Positions 43,718 to 52,093 of a stretch of 64,000 nucleotides of DNA are shown here, piece after piece (positions within the stretch are counted from its first letter, which is position 1; the number at the start of each line of letters is the position of its first letter). Under the pieces are notes generated by a model. The model searched no databases. It saw nothing but the letters and a program-made list of their open reading frames with translations, and was not told the origin of the DNA. Source of the DNA: 13-2-20CM-66-19 sp963824395 (GTDB lineage Bacteria > Pseudomonadota > Gammaproteobacteria > Steroidobacterales > Steroidobacteraceae); contig CAWGPF010000001.1 in NCBI GenBank assembly GCA_963824395.1, positions 1,674,001 to 1,738,000 of the forward strand, read 5' to 3'. The position numbers were made by a program, and so were the translations under genes.

Positions 43718-43777
43718 TTGACTAAGGGGCTGCCCTCAAAGATGATCGGTGCAGCACGCCCGGGGACAGGCCGGGCG
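43718..43777 (+). promoter_or_regulatory. promoter and leader hairpin of the TonB receptor
   Basis: TTGACT (43718-43723), 17-base spacer, then GATGAT (43741-43746) is a sigma-70-like promoter about 70 bases before the ATG. A 7-base-pair hairpin CGCCCGG/CCGGGCG with loop GACAG-like (43757-43777) falls at the start of the leader, and a GGGGAG site precedes ATG 43816. Confidence 0.45.
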
Positions 43778-43815
43778 CGCGATCTACTAAATAAGCTGAT
43801 TCGGGGAGTCCTCTG

Positions 43816-46284
43816 ATGTCTTCACGCAGCCGGAATCGTGCGGCCCGCACTCCACAGCTCTCGCTCGCCATGGTGCCGCGGCGCACGACCATAGGTTTTG
43901 CGGTAGCCGCGGCGCTGGCAGGGGCAGCGCTCCCCCATGACAGGGCTCTGGCGGATGCAGCGGCGGATACCGCCTCATCCTCAAACGGCGGCGGCCTGCA
44001 GGAAGTGGTGGTCACGGCGCGCAAGCGCTCGGAGAACCTCCAGGACGTCCCGATGAGCCTCGACGTCTTTACCGAGAAGGACATGCAGAATCTCGGTATC
44101 ACCGGCTTCGATGACTTTGCGACCAAGACGCCTTCGATCTCCTTCATCAGCACCGGCCCCGGCACGCAAATCCTGGTGATGCGTGGCGCCTCCGACGGCA
44201 GTAACCCGAATTATTCCAACACCTCTTCGACTGGCTTCTTCGTCGATGACATGTCCGTGAGCTGGCAGGGCGTACAGCCGGACCTGCACCTCTACGACGT
44301 CGAGCGCATCGAGGTGCTGAACGGTCCGCAGGGCACGACCTTCGGGGCGAGCTCGATGACCGGCGCGATCCGCTACATCACCAATAAGCCCGACGTGAAT
44401 GCTTTCAGCGGCGGGCTCGATTTCGAAGGCGGCCAGATCCAGGGCGGCCAGCAGAACTGGACCTACGAAGGCTTCGTCAACATCCCGCTCATCCCCGGGG
44501 TACTGGGCTTTCGCGCCTCCGCCTACAGCGACTCCAACGGCGGTTTCATCAACAACCAGCTGACCACACGCACCTGGGTGAACGGCGCGGTCTCCACCAA
44601 CGCCGACTGGGCCCGCGCGGATTACAACCGCGCACACACCGAGGGCGGCCGCGTCGCACTGAAGGGGGTGCTGAACGATGCGTGGAGCGCGAGCCTCACC
44701 TACAGCTACCAGAGGCAGTCCACCCTCGGCGCGTGGGACGAGGATCCGACGCTGGCGCCGCGCACCGTGGAGCGCTTCGGTCCCGAGTCGCATGACTTCG
44801 AGGCGAAGCTCCTCGACTTCCACGTCGACGGCGACGTGGGCATCGGCGACCTGGTGTTCGCGAGCACCTACTGGTCGCTGCCCACGCGCCAGCAGAACGA
44901 GTACTCGCAGTACATCCAGAACTACCTCGGCGGCGCGAACGAGGGCGTTACGTGTACCAACGACCCTAACACTCCCCCGGCTTACGGTAACAACAACCCC
45001 GCGCTCGGCTACCAGAACTGCAAGGTGCCGACGCAGTTCTACGAATATCACACCAACCCGGAGCGCTGGTCGGACGAGCTGCGCCTGTCGTCCAAGCCCG
45101 GCGGCCGCTTTCACTGGCTGGGCGGCCTGTACTGGGAGAAGACGCGCGACGATAATTCCGGCAGCACCTTCTACATGCCGGGTCTGCGCACTAACAGCCC
45201 GGCGTTTCAGTACCTGAACTACTACGGCGGCACGGCCGCCGGCTCCACCTCGCTGCCGGCCAACGAGTGGTACGCCTACCATACGCGCTCGGACTACCTG
45301 CAGACCTCGGAGTTCGCGAATCTCAGTTTCGACCTGACCGACAAGCTGAACATCGAAGCCGGCGTCGAGCACTTCCACTCCGACTTCAAGTACTACAGTC
45401 CGTACGGACAATTCGCCTATCAGGCCACCACGCCGTCCCTGGACGAGGGCTCCTCGCACAAGTGGAATTACAAGGCCGGCGTGAATTACAAGCTCGAGCC
45501 GCACATCATGCTGTACGCGGACTTTGCCCAGGGCTTCCGTGACGGGGGCTCGAACTCCGGCTTCCCGCAGGGCTGTTACACAGGGGGGGTGCCGCGCTCC
45601 TATGACCCGGACACCATGAACAACTACGAGATCGGCTGGAAGAGCACCTTGCTCAATGGGCACCTGGTGTGGAACGGCGCCACCTACCTCATGGACTGGA
45701 AGAAGTTCCAGACCATCCTCTACAACCCGGACGTGTGCGCGGTCAGCAGCTACTACGTCAATGTCGGGGATGCACGCATCTACGGCGTTGAGTCCAACAC
45801 CGACTGGAAGATCAACGATAACTGGTCGCTGCAGGCGTCCCTCAGTTACAACGACGCGCATCTGATCTCAAGTCCCTACGAAGTCTTCCAAGACCATATC
45901 GGCGAGCGGCTGCCGTATTCGCCGTACTTCAGCTGGAGCTGGAATGCGCGCTATGAACATCCCCTCGCAGCATCGCTGAGCGGCTACGCGCAGTTCGACA
46001 TGGCCCACAAGGGCGACATGTGGAACGACCTCAATCCGGACAGCGCCACGACAAGCCTGCCGCGCATTTTGCAGCCGGGCTACACCATCATGAACCTGCG
46101 CCTGGGACTCACCCCGGAAGGGGGTCGCTGGCTGGCCGAGCTCTACATCACCAATCTCACCGACAAGAACGCCATCGTCTACAGCAACACCGGCAATTAC
46201 GACCTGCGCGAGACCACCAACGAGCCGCGGGTCTTTGGCTTGCGGCTGAACTACCGCTTCGGCAAGGTCAGTAACACGGAGTAA
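43816..46284 (+). CDS. TonB-dependent outer-membrane receptor
   Basis: An 822-residue TonB-dependent receptor importing an unknown substrate across the outer membrane. The signal peptide is about 1-46; a TonB-box-like LQEVVVTARKR (61-71) begins the plug (about 75-190, with VERIEVLNGPQGTTFGASSMTGAIRYIT). The 22-strand barrel follows, ending in FGLRLNYRFGK plus six residues after the usual aromatic end. No FecR/sigma signalling extension is present. Neighbouring TPR-sulfotransferase may be functionally linked. A strong terminator lies 7 bases after the stop. Confidence 0.93.
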   Translation: MSSRSRNRAARTPQLSLAMVPRRTTIGFAVAAALAGAALPHDRALADAAADTASSSNGGGLQEVVVTARKRSENLQDVPMSLDVFTEKDMQNLGITGFDDFATKTPSISFISTGPGTQILVMRGASDGSNPNYSNTSSTGFFVDDMSVSWQGVQPDLHLYDVERIEVLNGPQGTTFGASSMTGAIRYITNKPDVNAFSGGLDFEGGQIQGGQQNWTYEGFVNIPLIPGVLGFRASAYSDSNGGFINNQLTTRTWVNGAVSTNADWARADYNRAHTEGGRVALKGVLNDAWSASLTYSYQRQSTLGAWDEDPTLAPRTVERFGPESHDFEAKLLDFHVDGDVGIGDLVFASTYWSLPTRQQNEYSQYIQNYLGGANEGVTCTNDPNTPPAYGNNNPALGYQNCKVPTQFYEYHTNPERWSDELRLSSKPGGRFHWLGGLYWEKTRDDNSGSTFYMPGLRTNSPAFQYLNYYGGTAAGSTSLPANEWYAYHTRSDYLQTSEFANLSFDLTDKLNIEAGVEHFHSDFKYYSPYGQFAYQATTPSLDEGSSHKWNYKAGVNYKLEPHIMLYADFAQGFRDGGSNSGFPQGCYTGGVPRSYDPDTMNNYEIGWKSTLLNGHLVWNGATYLMDWKKFQTILYNPDVCAVSSYYVNVGDARIYGVESNTDWKINDNWSLQASLSYNDAHLISSPYEVFQDHIGERLPYSPYFSWSWNARYEHPLAASLSGYAQFDMAHKGDMWNDLNPDSATTSLPRILQPGYTIMNLRLGLTPEGGRWLAELYITNLTDKNAIVYSNTGNYDLRETTNEPRVFGLRLNYRFGKVSNTE

Positions 46285-46290
46285 CGCTCC

Positions 46291-46320
46291 GGCGGCCGCG
46301 AATATCGCTTCGCGGCCGCC
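46291..46320 (+). terminator. strong hairpin terminator after the TonB receptor
   Basis: A perfect 12-base-pair stem GGCGGCCGCGAA / TTCGCGGCCGCC with loop TATCGC, followed by TTCCCT. It lies seven bases after the receptor stop and 22 bases before the next ATG. The T-run is short, but the stem is the strongest in the window. Confidence 0.7.
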
Positions 46321-46341
46321 TTCCCTATACCCTAGGCGGCC

Positions 46342-47397
46342 ATGCATTCCGCCTTCTACCGCCGCTCCTTCCTCATCGTCACCGCGGCCGTCCTCGGTTA
46401 CGCGCTCTACCGCATCATCGAGCCGATGCTCGGGATCCTCGGCTGGACGGTGGTCCTGTCCTTCATCCTCTATCCCCTGCATGAACGGCTGACGCGCACC
46501 CTCAGGGGCCGGCGCTCCTGGTCGGCCGGCATCATCGCAGGCCTCACCCCCTTTCTCGTGTTCGTGCCGCTGTCGATCCTGGGCGCGGTGTTCGCCGGCC
46601 AGGTGGCGCGCATGATCGAGTACCTGAAGGCGCAGACCGACGTGTCTTACCCCGAGCTCGTGCAGCGCATCTCCAGCTATCCCCTGATCGGCAACGCGGT
46701 GGCGTGGGTGCAGGACAACACCACCGTCACGGCAGCCGAGGTGCAGGGCTGGCTCACCGGCGGGCTGCAGACGGTGCTCAAGGCGGCCGCCTCCATGGGC
46801 GGGAGCGTCGCGCTCAACGTGTTCGGCACGCTCATCGGCTTTTTTCTCATGATCTTCATGCTGTTCTTCTTCCTGCGTGACGGGCGCACCATGCTCCAGG
46901 AATCGGTGCGCCTCGTGCCGGTGAAGGCGGCGCGCCGCGAGCAGCTCCTGAAGTACCTGGGCGAGGTCACGCGCGCCGTGGTCTTCGGCTCGGCCGCGAC
47001 CGCGCTGCTGCAGGGCGTGATCGTCGGCATCGGCTTTGCGATCGTGAAGCTGCCTTCCGCGGTGGTGTTCGGGGTGCTGGCAGCGATCGCCGCTTTCCTC
47101 CCCACCGGCGCAGCCCTCGTCATGATCCCGGCGGTGCTGTACCTCTTTGCCACGGGGCGCTGGGGGGCGGGGATATTCCTCCTGTGCTGGACCGGGGTGA
47201 TGTGGCTGTCGGAGAACATCCTGCGGCCGCTCTTGACCGCGCACCATGCGCAGGTCTCGACGCTCGCGATCTTCATCGGCGCGATCGGTGGCGTGGCCGC
47301 CTACGGGATCCTGGGGCTCATCATCGGCCCGGTGCTGGTGAGCTTCATCGTCGCTCTGGTGCGCTTCTCGCAGGAGAGCCCGCCGGCGGACGCCTGA
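46342..47397 (+). CDS. AI-2E family transporter (PerM/YdiK-like)
   Basis: A 351-residue inner-membrane protein of the AI-2E/PerM family, with about eight hydrophobic segments and the family's loop between helices 3 and 4. Typical blocks: LGWTVVLSFILYPLHERLT, FFLMIFMLFFFLRDG, ALLQGVIVGIGFAI and the C-terminal GILGLIIGPVLVSFIVAL. Members have been proposed to export AI-2 or to work as Na+/H+ antiporters; the true role here cannot be told. The 33 bases to uvrD hold a -10 element. Confidence 0.85.
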   Translation: MHSAFYRRSFLIVTAAVLGYALYRIIEPMLGILGWTVVLSFILYPLHERLTRTLRGRRSWSAGIIAGLTPFLVFVPLSILGAVFAGQVARMIEYLKAQTDVSYPELVQRISSYPLIGNAVAWVQDNTTVTAAEVQGWLTGGLQTVLKAAASMGGSVALNVFGTLIGFFLMIFMLFFFLRDGRTMLQESVRLVPVKAARREQLLKYLGEVTRAVVFGSAATALLQGVIVGIGFAIVKLPSAVVFGVLAAIAAFLPTGAALVMIPAVLYLFATGRWGAGIFLLCWTGVMWLSENILRPLLTAHHAQVSTLAIFIGAIGGVAAYGILGLIIGPVLVSFIVALVRFSQESPPADA

Positions 47398-47414
47398 AAC
47401 GGGGGCATTTCCCG

Positions 47415-47420
47415 TAGAAT
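47415..47420 (+). promoter_or_regulatory. -10 element of uvrD
   Basis: TAGAAT at 47415-47420 lies 10 bases before the ATG at 47431. The short hairpin ACGGG/CCCGT (47399-47416) just upstream overlaps it. No convincing -35 was found. Confidence 0.4.
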
Positions 47421-47430
47421 GCGCCCCCCT

Positions 47431-50400
47431 ATGGATCTGTCCCCGATCCTCAATCCTTTGAACGACGCGCAGCGCGCGGCGGTCACCGCCCCGGTCGGCC
47501 CGGTGCTGGTGCTGGCCGGCGCCGGCAGCGGCAAGACGCGCGTGCTCACGCACCGCATCGCCTGGGTGATCCAGGCCGAAGGCGCCTCCCCGCACGGGAT
47601 CCTGGCCGTCACCTTCACCAACAAGGCCGCCGCCGAGATGCGCGGCCGCGTCGAGCGCCTGCTCGGTATCCCGGGGAGCGCCCTGTGGATCGGCACCTTC
47701 CACGGCATCGCGCACCGCCTGCTGCGCATCCACTGGCGCGAGGCCCACCTCGCCCAGAGCTTCTCGATCATGGACTCCGAGGACCAACAGCGCCTCATCA
47801 AGAAACTCATCAAGGCCGCCGAGCTCGATGACACCCGCTGGGTGCCGCGCGAGGTGCAGTGGTTCATCAACTCGAACAAGGACGAGGGCCGCCGTCCGCA
47901 GCACCTGAAGTCCGAGGAAGATCCCACCCGCGCGCAGCTGATCAAGCTGTACGCCGCCTACGAGGCGGCCTGCGCCAAGAACGGCGTCGTCGACTTCGCC
48001 GAGCTCCTGCTGCGGGCCTTCGAGCTGTGGCGTGACAACCCGGCGGTGCTCGATCACTACCGGCAGCGCTTCCGCCACGTGCTGGTCGATGAATTCCAGG
48101 ACACGAACGCCATCCAGTACAACTGGATCAAGATGCTGGTCGGCCCGAACGGCTATCCGTTCGTGGTGGGCGACGATGACCAGTGCCTGGCCGCCGGCAG
48201 CCTGGTCACGATGGCCGACGGGGCCCGCAGACCGATCGAGGACGTGCGCGCCGGCGATGTGGTGCTCTCCAGCCATGGTGGCGGGGGCCTGCGACCCGCG
48301 CGCGTGCTCGAGCAACTGGTGCGCCCGCGCTGTGGATGGCTGCTCGCCCTGCACCTGCGCTCGGGCAGGGTGCTGCACAGCACTCCGGAGCACACGCACT
48401 TCGCCGGCTACCTGCTCGGGGAGACCCCGCAGACCTACTTCCTCTATCTCATGCGCAAGGACGGCGTGGGCTGGCGTCTCGGCACGTCCCAGGTCTACAC
48501 CCGCGGCCAGGTGAAGCCCATGGTCGGGTTCCACCAGCGCTCCATCCACGAGCATGCCGACGCGGTCTGGGTCATCCGTACCCACACGAGCGAGAACGAG
48601 GCGCGGCTGGATGAAATGCTCACCTCGCTGCGCTACGCCCTGCCGACCCTGCCGTTCACGCCGCGCAAAGGCAGCGGCGCCAACGGGCTGGTGCACGATT
48701 TCACGTACATCAGGCGGGTCTTTGACTCACCGGATACGGATGACGCCGCACAGCGCTTGCTGGATGAGGTCGGGCTGGACCCGGATCGCCCGCACTACGT
48801 GCCGCGCAGCCGCAACTCCAAGCGCTGCAACCTCGTCATCACACTCTGTGGCGAGCACCGCGGCGAGACGCCGATGCATCGAATCTCCATCTCCGGCGTC
48901 GACCCGGACGACCGCGGCGTGCTCGAGGCCCTGGGTCTGAGCGTGCGCGCGGCCAAGCGCGGCCGTGCCCGTTTGTGGCGCTTCGAGACCTGCCGCAAGG
49001 ACTTCGGTGAGCTGATGGGCATCGCGCGGCGCATCCGCGAGCAGCTCGACGCCCAGTACGTCTTCAAGGGCCTGATGCTCAACCGCTCCCTGCCATTCAC
49101 CAACGCCGGCTCCCTGCGTGCGGGCATGGTGATGGCAACCGATGAGGGTATCTTCGACGTGCTCGAGCGGATCGAGCCCATCCTCTTCGAGGGCAGCGTC
49201 TACGACCTCAACGTCGAGGGCACGCACAACTTCGTCGCCAACGGGGTGCTCACGCACAATTCCATCTACCGCTGGCGCGGCGCGCGGGTCGAGAACCTGC
49301 ACCAGTTCCAGCGCGACTTCCCGGCCGCGCAGCTGTTTCGCCTCGAGCAGAACTACCGCTCCACCGCCACCATCCTCGAGGCCGCCAACGGCCTGATCGC
49401 CCACAACGCGGGGCGCCTGGGCAAGAACCTGTGGACGAGCGGCGCCAGGGGCGAGCCGATCAAGCTCTACACCGCCTTCAACGAGCGCGACGAGGCCGAA
49501 TTCGTCACGCACCGCATCCGCGAGTGGGTGAACGGCGGGGGCTTAAGGCGCGAGATCGCCATCCTCTACCGCTCCAACGCCCAGTCGCGGGTGCTGGAAG
49601 AGGCGTTCCTGTCGGCGCGCGTGCCCTACCGCGTCTACGGCGGCCTGCGCTTCTTCGAGCGCGCCGAGATCAAGGACGCGCTCGCGTACCTGCGCCTGGT
49701 GTGCAACAGGAGTGATGATGCCTCCTTCGAGCGCGTCGTGAACCTGCCCACCCGCGGCATCGGCGCCAAGAGCATGGACGCGGTGCGCGAGCATGCGCGC
49801 GGCGCCGGCGTGTCGCTGTGGCAGGCGGCCGCGGCCGCCATCGCCGACAACTCGCTCGGAGCTAAGGCCGCGGCCGCCGTGCACGGCTTCATGGCCCTCA
49901 TCGAGCGCCTGGCGCGCGAAACTGCCGGCCTGGCGCTGTTCGAGCAGGTCGACCAGGTGCTCAAGGCGAGCGGCCTCATCGAGCATTACCGGCGCGAGAA
50001 GGCCGAGCGCGGGGAGGCGCGCGCCGAGAACCTGGATGAGCTCGTGAGCGCCGCCCGCGGCTTCACGCCCGAGGCTTCCGACCTGCCGCCGCTCGAGGCG
50101 TTCCTCGCGCACGCGGCGCTCGAGTCGGGCGAGGGCCAGGCGGATGAGTGGGAGGACTGCGTGCAGATGATGACGCTGCACACCGCCAAGGGGCTCGAGT
50201 TCCCGGTCGTGTTCCTGTGCGGCATGGAGGAGGGCCTGTTTCCGCACCAGCGCTCGCTCAATGACCTCGACGGCCTCGAGGAGGAGCGGCGCCTCGCCTA
50301 CGTCGGCATGACGCGCGCCATGCGCCAGCTCTACCTCACCAGCGCCGAGCAGCGCCGCCTGCACGGCATCGACTCCTACGCCCAGCCCTCGCGCTTCATC

Positions 50401-50664
50401 CGCGAGATCCCGGACGAGCTCGTCGAGGAGGTCCGCCCGCGCGTGCAGCTGTCGCGCCCGGTCGCCGTCGGGCGCTTCCGCGCCCCGGAAGAGGCGGCCC
50501 CGGGCGGGGTGCGCCTCGGGGCGCGCGTGCGGCACGGCAAGTTCGGGGATGGGGTGATCCTGAATGTCGAAGGCAACGGCCCGCACGCGCGGGTACAGGT
50601 AAGCTTCGAGCGCCAGGGCACCAAGTGGCTGATGGTGCAGTATGCAAACCTCACGCCCCTGTAG
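47431..50664 (+). CDS. uvrD: DNA helicase II UvrD, precursor with intein
   Basis: Superfamily 1 helicase for nucleotide-excision and mismatch repair, read as a 1077-residue precursor. Walker A GAGSGKTR is at 30-37, DEXQ box VDEFQDTN at 219-226; motif III GDDDQ/SIYRWRGAR is split after Gln251 by the intein (252-610). Motifs IV-VI follow: LEQNYRST, TLHTAKGLEFPVVFLCGMEEGLFPH and RRLAYVGMTRA. Removing the intein leaves 718 residues, against 720 in E. coli UvrD. ATG 47431 fits the conserved start MDLSPILNPLNDAQRAAV; an ATG at 47419 adds four residues. Without splicing, motif III is broken, so splicing is needed for repair activity. Confidence 0.95.
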   Translation: MDLSPILNPLNDAQRAAVTAPVGPVLVLAGAGSGKTRVLTHRIAWVIQAEGASPHGILAVTFTNKAAAEMRGRVERLLGIPGSALWIGTFHGIAHRLLRIHWREAHLAQSFSIMDSEDQQRLIKKLIKAAELDDTRWVPREVQWFINSNKDEGRRPQHLKSEEDPTRAQLIKLYAAYEAACAKNGVVDFAELLLRAFELWRDNPAVLDHYRQRFRHVLVDEFQDTNAIQYNWIKMLVGPNGYPFVVGDDDQCLAAGSLVTMADGARRPIEDVRAGDVVLSSHGGGGLRPARVLEQLVRPRCGWLLALHLRSGRVLHSTPEHTHFAGYLLGETPQTYFLYLMRKDGVGWRLGTSQVYTRGQVKPMVGFHQRSIHEHADAVWVIRTHTSENEARLDEMLTSLRYALPTLPFTPRKGSGANGLVHDFTYIRRVFDSPDTDDAAQRLLDEVGLDPDRPHYVPRSRNSKRCNLVITLCGEHRGETPMHRISISGVDPDDRGVLEALGLSVRAAKRGRARLWRFETCRKDFGELMGIARRIREQLDAQYVFKGLMLNRSLPFTNAGSLRAGMVMATDEGIFDVLERIEPILFEGSVYDLNVEGTHNFVANGVLTHNSIYRWRGARVENLHQFQRDFPAAQLFRLEQNYRSTATILEAANGLIAHNAGRLGKNLWTSGARGEPIKLYTAFNERDEAEFVTHRIREWVNGGGLRREIAILYRSNAQSRVLEEAFLSARVPYRVYGGLRFFERAEIKDALAYLRLVCNRSDDASFERVVNLPTRGIGAKSMDAVREHARGAGVSLWQAAAAAIADNSLGAKAAAAVHGFMALIERLARETAGLALFEQVDQVLKASGLIEHYRREKAERGEARAENLDELVSAARGFTPEASDLPPLEAFLAHAALESGEGQADEWEDCVQMMTLHTAKGLEFPVVFLCGMEEGLFPHQRSLNDLDGLEEERRLAYVGMTRAMRQLYLTSAEQRRLHGIDSYAQPSRFIREIPDELVEEVRPRVQLSRPVAVGRFRAPEEAAPGGVRLGARVRHGKFGDGVILNVEGNGPHARVQVSFERQGTKWLMVQYANLTPL
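48184..49260 (+). mobile_element. intein in UvrD helicase motif III
   Basis: A 359-residue in-frame intervening sequence. Block A begins CLAAGSLVTMADGARRPIEDV (splice Cys1); block B is STPEHTHF with Thr67 and His70; blocks F/G are VYDLNVEGTHNF...LTHN with the penultimate His358 and terminal Asn359; the +1 extein residue is Ser. All splicing residues are present. The Hint core needs about 140 residues, so about 210 residues are inserted between blocks B and F. This insert has no LAGLIDADG motif. GC content and codon use look like the host's, so it is an old resident or well adapted. Confidence 0.93.
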
Positions 50665-50698
50665 CTGACGAGCACGGCGACCTTAAGAAGAACCCGCC

Positions 50699-52069
50699 AT
50701 GAAAATCCTCATACTCGGCGCCGGCCAGGTCGGGCGCACCGCCGCCCAGGCGCTCTCGCGCGAGGAGGCCAACGAGGTCACCGTGGTCGACGTCAACGAG
50801 GAGGTGCTGCGCGACCTGCAGGACCGCCTCGACGTGCGCACCGTCGCCGGCAACGCCGCCCTGCCGACGGTGCTGGAGGCTGCCGGCGCCGCCGAGGCCG
50901 AGATCATCGTCGCCCTCACCTCGAGTGATGAGGTCAACCTCGTCGCCTGCGAGGTCGCGTTCGCGCTGTTCCGCACGCCCACCAAGATCGCGCGCATCCG
51001 CGCCGCCGAGTACGCGAGCCGCCCGGAGCTGTTCCGCACCGACGGCCTGTCGGTGGACGTCATCATCAGCCCCGAGCAGCTCGTCACCGAGTACGTCGAG
51101 CGCCTCATCCAGCACCCCGGCACCCTGCAGGTGCTCGACTTCGCCGACGGCAAGGTGCGCCTGGTGGGCGTGCGCGCCCGCCGCGGCGGCCTTCTGGTCG
51201 GGCACCCGCTGCGCGAGCTGCCCGGGCACCTGCGCAACATGGAGCTGCGCGTGGTGGCCATCTACCGCGATGGGCGCAGCATCCGCCCGGAGGGCGACAC
51301 GGTGATCGCCGAAGGCGACGAGGTGTTCTTCCTCGCCGCGCACGATGACATCCGCCGCGCCATGGCGGAGATGCGCCAGGGCGACACCGCCGCGCGGCGC
51401 GTCATGATCGCCGGCGGCGGCCACATCGGTTACCGTCTGGCGAAGAACCTGGAGAAGAGCAACCAGGTGAAGCTCATCGAGCGCGACGCGCGCCGCGCGC
51501 GCAAGGTGTCCGAACTCCTCGAGCACGCCATCGTGCTGCACGGGGATGCCGCCGATGAGGAGCTCATGATCGAGGAGAACATCGACAGCATGGACGTGTT
51601 CGCCGCGGTCACGAACTCCGAAGAAGCCAACATCCTCTCCGCCATGCTCGCCAAGCGCCTGGGCGCCCACAAGGTGATGGCGCTCATCAACAAGCCCTCC
51701 TACACCGAGCTCGTCGAGTCCGGCAGCATCGACATCGCCATCTCCCCCCAGACCATCACGATCGGCTCGCTGCTCGCCTTCGTGCGCCGTGGCGACGTGG
51801 TGCGCGTGCACGCGCTGCGGCGCGGCGCGGCGGAGGCCATCGAGGCGATCGTCAACGGCGATGAGCGCAGCTCGCGCATCGTCGGGCGCACCGTCGGGGA
51901 GATCCGCCTGCCGGAAGGGGCCTCCATCGGCGCCATCGTGCGCGGCGAGGAAGTCATCATGGCGCACCACGACACGCGCGTGCTCGCCGACGACCACGTG
52001 ATCCTCTTCCTCGCCGACCGCCGCCACCTTGAGCAGGTGGAGCGGCTGTTCCTGCGCTCAACGCGCTAG
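50699..52069 (+). CDS. trkA: Trk potassium uptake regulator TrkA
   Basis: Cytoplasmic NAD(H)-binding gating subunit of the Trk K+ channel (456 aa). Two tandem units each have a TrkA-N Rossmann domain (MKILILGAGQVGRTAAQAL at 1-20, and VMIAGGGHIGYRLAKNLE at about 233) and a TrkA-C domain (GGLLVGHPLRELP and GRTVGEIRLPEG). Length matches E. coli TrkA (458). Partner trkH lies 24 bases downstream, so the pair forms a K+ uptake operon. Confidence 0.96.
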   Translation: MKILILGAGQVGRTAAQALSREEANEVTVVDVNEEVLRDLQDRLDVRTVAGNAALPTVLEAAGAAEAEIIVALTSSDEVNLVACEVAFALFRTPTKIARIRAAEYASRPELFRTDGLSVDVIISPEQLVTEYVERLIQHPGTLQVLDFADGKVRLVGVRARRGGLLVGHPLRELPGHLRNMELRVVAIYRDGRSIRPEGDTVIAEGDEVFFLAAHDDIRRAMAEMRQGDTAARRVMIAGGGHIGYRLAKNLEKSNQVKLIERDARRARKVSELLEHAIVLHGDAADEELMIEENIDSMDVFAAVTNSEEANILSAMLAKRLGAHKVMALINKPSYTELVESGSIDIAISPQTITIGSLLAFVRRGDVVRVHALRRGAAEAIEAIVNGDERSSRIVGRTVGEIRLPEGASIGAIVRGEEVIMAHHDTRVLADDHVILFLADRRHLEQVERLFLRSTR

Positions 52070-52093
52070 GCTGCGCGCAGGCCCGTACCCCAA

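Noticed and set aside
48184..49260. UvrD insertion as an extra regulatory domain or a gene fusion rather than an intein
   Set aside because: The insertion splits an ATP-site motif and carries every splice-junction residue including the HN/Ser end, which a plain domain insertion would not.
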